Positions 60,995 through 64,000 of a DNA stretch of 64,000 nucleotides are shown here, in pieces. The DNA is from Haloplanus sp. XH21 (GTDB lineage: Archaea; Halobacteriota; Halobacteria; Halobacteriales; Haloferacaceae), in the NCBI RefSeq assembly GCF_023276355.1, contig NZ_JALLPL010000001.1, positions 2,170,001-2,234,000 on the forward strand, written 5' to 3'. The notes beneath the pieces were generated by a model. That model was not told where the DNA came from and made no database searches. It saw nothing but the letters and a program-made list of their open reading frames with translations. Within the stretch, counting starts at the first letter, position 1. The number at the start of each line of letters is the position of its first letter. The translations under genes and the position numbers were made by a program.

Positions 60995-62491
60995 TCAGTT
61001 CTCGTCTTCCAGGCGCTCCCGGAGCAGCCCGTTGACCGTGCCGGGGTCGGCGCTCCCGCCCGTCTCGCTCATCACCTGGCCGACGAGGAAGTTGAGCGCC
61101 CCCTCCTCGCCCGCGTGGTAATCCTCGACGGCCTCCGGGTTCCCCTCGATGGCCGCCTCGACGGCGGCGGCAACCTCGCCCTCGGCCGTCTTGCCTAGAC
61201 CCTCGCGCTCGACCACGGTATCGGGGTCGAGACCCTCGTCGAGCATCGTCCGCAGGACCACCTCGCGGGCGTTTTTCTCCGTGATCTCGTCCGCATCGAC
61301 GAGTTCGATGAGGCGCGCGAACTCGTCGAGGCGGTCGCTCACGTCCGTAATCGACATGTCGCGGTAGTTGAGTTCGCCGAGCAGGTCGTCGGCGACCCAC
61401 GTCGCCGCGAGGTCGGGGTCGAACCGTTCGGCCACCCCCTCGAAGAAGTCGGCCACCTCCTTCGTCGAGGTGAGTTTCGACGCCGCCTCGCTGTCGAGGC
61501 CGTACTCCTCGCGGAAGCGCTCGCGGCGCGCGTCGGGGAGCTCCGGAATGGGGATCCGTTCCTTCCAGTCGGCCACCTGCAGGGGCGGGAGATCCGCCTC
61601 CCGGAAGTAGCGGTAGTCCTTCTCCGCCTCTTTCGAGCGCATCGAGACGGTGATGCCGCGGCTCTCGTCCCAGTGGCGCGTCTCCTGCTCGATTTCGCGG
61701 CCGCGCTTGACCGCGTTCTTCTGCCGCGTCACCTCGTAGGCCAGCGCCTTCTCGGCGCCCCTGTGACTCGAGATGTTCTTCACTTCGGTCCGGTTGGCGG
61801 TTTCTAACGCTTCCTCGCTGATCTCGCCGCTGGCGCCGACCTCCTCGTCCGGGACGAGGGAGATGTTGGCGTCGATGCGGAGACTGCCGTCGCGCGAGGC
61901 GTCGAAGACGCCGAGGTATTCGAGCACCTCCTCCAACTTGGCGAGGAAGGCGCGCACCTCACCCGGGCCACGGAAGTCGGGGTTGGTGACGATCTCCATC
62001 AGCGGCGTCCCCGCGCGGTTGTAGTCGACGAGGGAGTAGTCAGCGGTCTCGATGTTGCCGCCCTCGTGCTGGAGACTTCCCGGATCCTCTTCGAGGTGGG
62101 CGCGGCCGATGCCGATTTCGCGGCGCTCGTCCTCGACGCTCACTTCGAGCGTGCCGTCGGCACAGATGGGGGCGTCGTACTGCGTGATCTGGAAGTTCTT
62201 CGGCAGGTCGGGGTAGTAGTAGTTCTTTCGGTGGAACCGGGTCTCCTCGGCGACATCGGCGTCGAGCGCCTTGCCGATCTTGACGGCGGCCTCGACGGCC
62301 GCCTCGTTGAGCACGGGGAGCGCACCCGGAAGGCCCAGACAGACGGGACAGGTCCGGGTGTTCGGGGCTTCGTCGTCGGCCGCCTCGGTCGAACAGCCAC
62401 AGAAGATCTTCGTGTCGGTTTCGAGCTGAACGTGAACCTCCAGCCCGATGACGACGGCGAGATCACGTTGCTGGAGCGCCTGCGCAGTCAT
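60995..62491 (-). CDS. gatB: Aspartyl/glutamyl-tRNA amidotransferase subunit B
   Basis: 498 residues. GLEVHVQLETDTKIFCGCST, zinc pair TCPVCLGLPGALPVLNE, then FHRKNYYYPDLPKNFQITQYD (ATP/kinase region) and a YqeY-like tail. Together with GatA and GatC (not here) it amidates Asp-tRNA-Asn. The last 30 residues (GQVMSETGGSADPGTVN) are the tRNA-binding tail. Start at MTAQALQQRD. Confidence 0.95.
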   Translation of the reverse strand: MTAQALQQRDLAVVIGLEVHVQLETDTKIFCGCSTEAADDEAPNTRTCPVCLGLPGALPVLNEAAVEAAVKIGKALDADVAEETRFHRKNYYYPDLPKNFQITQYDAPICADGTLEVSVEDERREIGIGRAHLEEDPGSLQHEGGNIETADYSLVDYNRAGTPLMEIVTNPDFRGPGEVRAFLAKLEEVLEYLGVFDASRDGSLRIDANISLVPDEEVGASGEISEEALETANRTEVKNISSHRGAEKALAYEVTRQKNAVKRGREIEQETRHWDESRGITVSMRSKEAEKDYRYFREADLPPLQVADWKERIPIPELPDARRERFREEYGLDSEAASKLTSTKEVADFFEGVAERFDPDLAATWVADDLLGELNYRDMSITDVSDRLDEFARLIELVDADEITEKNAREVVLRTMLDEGLDPDTVVEREGLGKTAEGEVAAAVEAAIEGNPEAVEDYHAGEEGALNFLVGQVMSETGGSADPGTVNGLLRERLEDEN

Positions 62492-62543
62492 TACGCGGTC
62501 TTGCAGCGGCGGTGGCTAAAGGCTAACGGGAGTCGTCTCCCGA

Positions 62544-63470
62544 CTACGTCACTTCGACGACTTGGTCAGTCTCGCGGAGGATGAACGGACCGATGGAGAG
62601 CGTGTGTTTCGTCACCGTGGCGATGCGGAGGACGTAGGCAAAGAGGACGAGGAAGGGAAGGATCGCCGCCGTCACCGCCGCAGCGACGAGGAGAACCAGA
62701 AACACACCACCGAACGGCCCCGCGGCGTATCTGGTAGGGTCGAAGAAGGCGATCATGCAGACGGCGACCAGCAGCGCCGGCAGCGCCGCCGTGAGGATGC
62801 CCCGCGAGAGCGTGATGAGCTCCCACTGGAAATACAGCGTCTTGAAATGCTCGCGAGCGGGGCCAAACAGTTCGAGCACGTCAATGAGGCGGTCCAGCGC
62901 CGCCGCGGCCTCGCCGTCCACGTCGTCGCGCTCGCGGAGGCGCTGGGCGGCGAAGATATTCCACGAGTAGTTGAAGTTCAGCGCCGCCGAGAGCACGGCG
63001 AACGTGCCGAACTGCGCGCCGTCGAGGTCTGACGCCACCGCCTCGGCGTTGTCCCGGAGGCTGTCCGTGAGGTCGACCACCTGCTCGTGGGACGGATGGT
63101 CCTCGTCCACTGCGGCCCGGAGGTCGGCCCCGCGCTGGGCCGCGACCTGCACGAGCGCCCGGAGGAACTGCGAGGGGCGGGCAGGACTCACCGGCGCGCC
63201 GATGCTATCGGCCACGTCATCCCGGAAGTCGAGGGCGCCGGCCATGCGCTCCCGCTGATCACCGACGGCACCGAGTTCCTGGGAGAGGACGAGCTGGTTG
63301 AGCGTCAGGACGAGCGTCACACCCGTGATGGTCGCGGTGAGCAGCGCCTGAAACAGGGTGTCCACCGAGTCGCTGGCGACGAGCGCGCCGATCGCGTCGG
63401 GGAGGAGCAGCCCCGCGACGGCGAGTGTCAGCCCGCCGATCACGAGACGGCGATCGGCTTCGATCAGCAC
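62544..63470 (-). CDS. Integral membrane protein (unknown)
   Basis: 308 residues starting with GTG at 63468-63470. Two membrane segments near the N terminus (LVIGGLTLAVAGLLLPDAI, TATITGVTLVLTLNQLVLS), a long helical soluble middle, then two pairs (GILTAALPALLVAVCMIAFF, FGGVFLVLLVAAAVTAAIL). The structure suggests a channel-like or bestrophin-like arrangement, which is only a guess. A 27-residue ORF ends just before its start. Confidence 0.72.
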   Translation of the reverse strand: MLIEADRRLVIGGLTLAVAGLLLPDAIGALVASDSVDTLFQALLTATITGVTLVLTLNQLVLSQELGAVGDQRERMAGALDFRDDVADSIGAPVSPARPSQFLRALVQVAAQRGADLRAAVDEDHPSHEQVVDLTDSLRDNAEAVASDLDGAQFGTFAVLSAALNFNYSWNIFAAQRLRERDDVDGEAAAALDRLIDVLELFGPAREHFKTLYFQWELITLSRGILTAALPALLVAVCMIAFFDPTRYAAGPFGGVFLVLLVAAAVTAAILPFLVLFAYVLRIATVTKHTLSIGPFILRETDQVVEVT

Positions 63471-63554
63471 TCAGAGTTTCGTCCGGCTCTCGGCGGCCCG
63501 AGAGCGCAACTGGTCGCTCGGCTGCGAGGAGTCGTCACCGGCCGTATCGCCCAT
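63471..63554 (-). CDS. Possible 27-residue ORF upstream of the membrane protein
   Basis: MGDTAGDDSSQPSDQLRS to ESRTKL, ending TGA directly before the GTG start of the membrane gene. Acidic start and charged end; may be a real leader peptide or chance. No other evidence. Confidence 0.25.
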   Translation of the reverse strand: MGDTAGDDSSQPSDQLRSRAAESRTKL

Positions 63555-63665
63555 GCCACCCCTGCGGGCGGCCGGCAGAAAAATCTGCGGCCGGTCCGTC
63601 GATCGGCCCGACGCAGTGAGAGAGTTAGGTCGCGCGTTCTTGTTTGCTCCCCGCCGACCGGTGGT

Positions 63666-64000
63666 ATGGACGAGCGTGGCGTGTCTACCGTCATCGGCGT
63701 GACCCTCGTGGTGGTCATCACTCTCCTGCTTGCCTCGATGTTCGCCGCTGGGATGGTCAACATGACTGATTTCGGCACGGAGCGGAAACTGGTCGGGGGC
63801 CTCACCGACGGCGACGAGGCTGCTCCCGGCGATGGGGCCGGCGCTGGCGGTGACGACGGCTACCGGAGCGAACTCATCTGGGCGCGCAACGAGAGCCCAC
63901 TCACGACCACGAACCACGTCGTGAACTACACCATCGCCGACGACTCCGACACCGCGGGCAACTCCCTGAACAACGTCGTCATCGAATACCCCGACGGCAG
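63666..64000 (+). CDS. Archaeal type IV pilin-like protein, N-terminal part
   Basis: Open to the right edge. MDERG followed by VSTVIGVTLVVVITLLLASM is a class III (prepilin peptidase) signal of the haloarchaeal pilin N-terminal type, cleaved after Gly in RG|VS. A Gly/Asp-rich linker (EAAPGDGAGAGGDDG) and a beta-rich head follow. Such proteins form adhesion pili or are surface pseudopilins. At least 111 residues are present here. Confidence 0.85.
   Translation, partial: MDERGVSTVIGVTLVVVITLLLASMFAAGMVNMTDFGTERKLVGGLTDGDEAAPGDGAGAGGDDGYRSELIWARNESPLTTTNHVVNYTIADDSDTAGNSLNNVVIEYPDG

Overview
The window is haloarchaeal chromosome. Proteins are very acidic, third codon positions are GC-rich, most genes have an archaeal TATA element about 25 bases before the start codon (often implying leaderless mRNA), and the gene set is diagnostic: archaeal PolB with inteins, Mre11/Rad50, PAN ATPase, TFE, CetZ tubulin-like proteins, GGGP synthase, pantoate kinase with archaeal phosphopantothenate synthetase, GatB, and an intron-containing tRNA-Gln. 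The organism looks like a member of the Halobacteria; I cannot name the genus from sequence alone. No rRNA, CRISPR array or intact insertion sequence is visible.

Layout. 1-9.5 kb: end of an S9 peptidase, a tiny ORF plus a repeat-containing acidic protein, B12-binding mutase subunit with MeaB chaperone, alpha/beta hydrolase, a thiolase/OB-fold pair, an M28 peptidase, a sensor-like protein with a probable 3'-terminal frameshift, and small membrane/thiol proteins. 9.5-12 kb: two tandem CetZ paralogues and tRNA-Gln(TTG). 12-17 kb: DtxR-type metal regulator, ferritin-like protein and sufCBD (iron and Fe-S metabolism). 17-27.7 kb: PolB split by two inteins, small halophile proteins, rad50-mre11 and companions (replication/repair). 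27.7-31.7 kb: HTH protein, PAN proteasomal ATPase, two small conserved proteins, purA. 31.7-39.5 kb: a large coiled-coil acidic protein, CDGSH Fe-S protein, zinc protein, cytochrome oxidase subunit III, membrane and C2H2 proteins, squalene/phytoene synthase, LEA-type lipoprotein-like protein. 39.5-47 kb: PhoU-type regulator, NAD-kinase-like protein, membrane proteins, and the chain NfeD - TFE - DUF2110 - DUF5803-type - CinA-like. 47-54.5 kb: pyruvate kinase, MetRS, methyltransferase, the archaeal CoA pair, a LURP-one-like protein. 54.5-64 kb: a 90-bp tandem array grown out of the 3' end of aspS, then aspS, an enolase-superfamily enzyme, GGGP synthase, topoisomerase I, GatB, a membrane protein and the start of a type IV pilin-like gene cut by the window edge.

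The most unusual non-genic signal is a set of roughly 76-84-bp palindromic elements, in two related families with ends resembling TGATAC(T/G)G, that lie flush against gene stop codons: the element end supplies or overlaps the TGA of meaB, purA, the CDGSH gene, the zinc-protein gene at 34.1 kb and the nfeD gene. The other standouts are the 90-bp array made from the aspS terminus, a TFE whose zinc ribbon has lost three of four cysteines, two PolB inteins ending in Gln rather than Asn, and several palindromes sitting on promoters.
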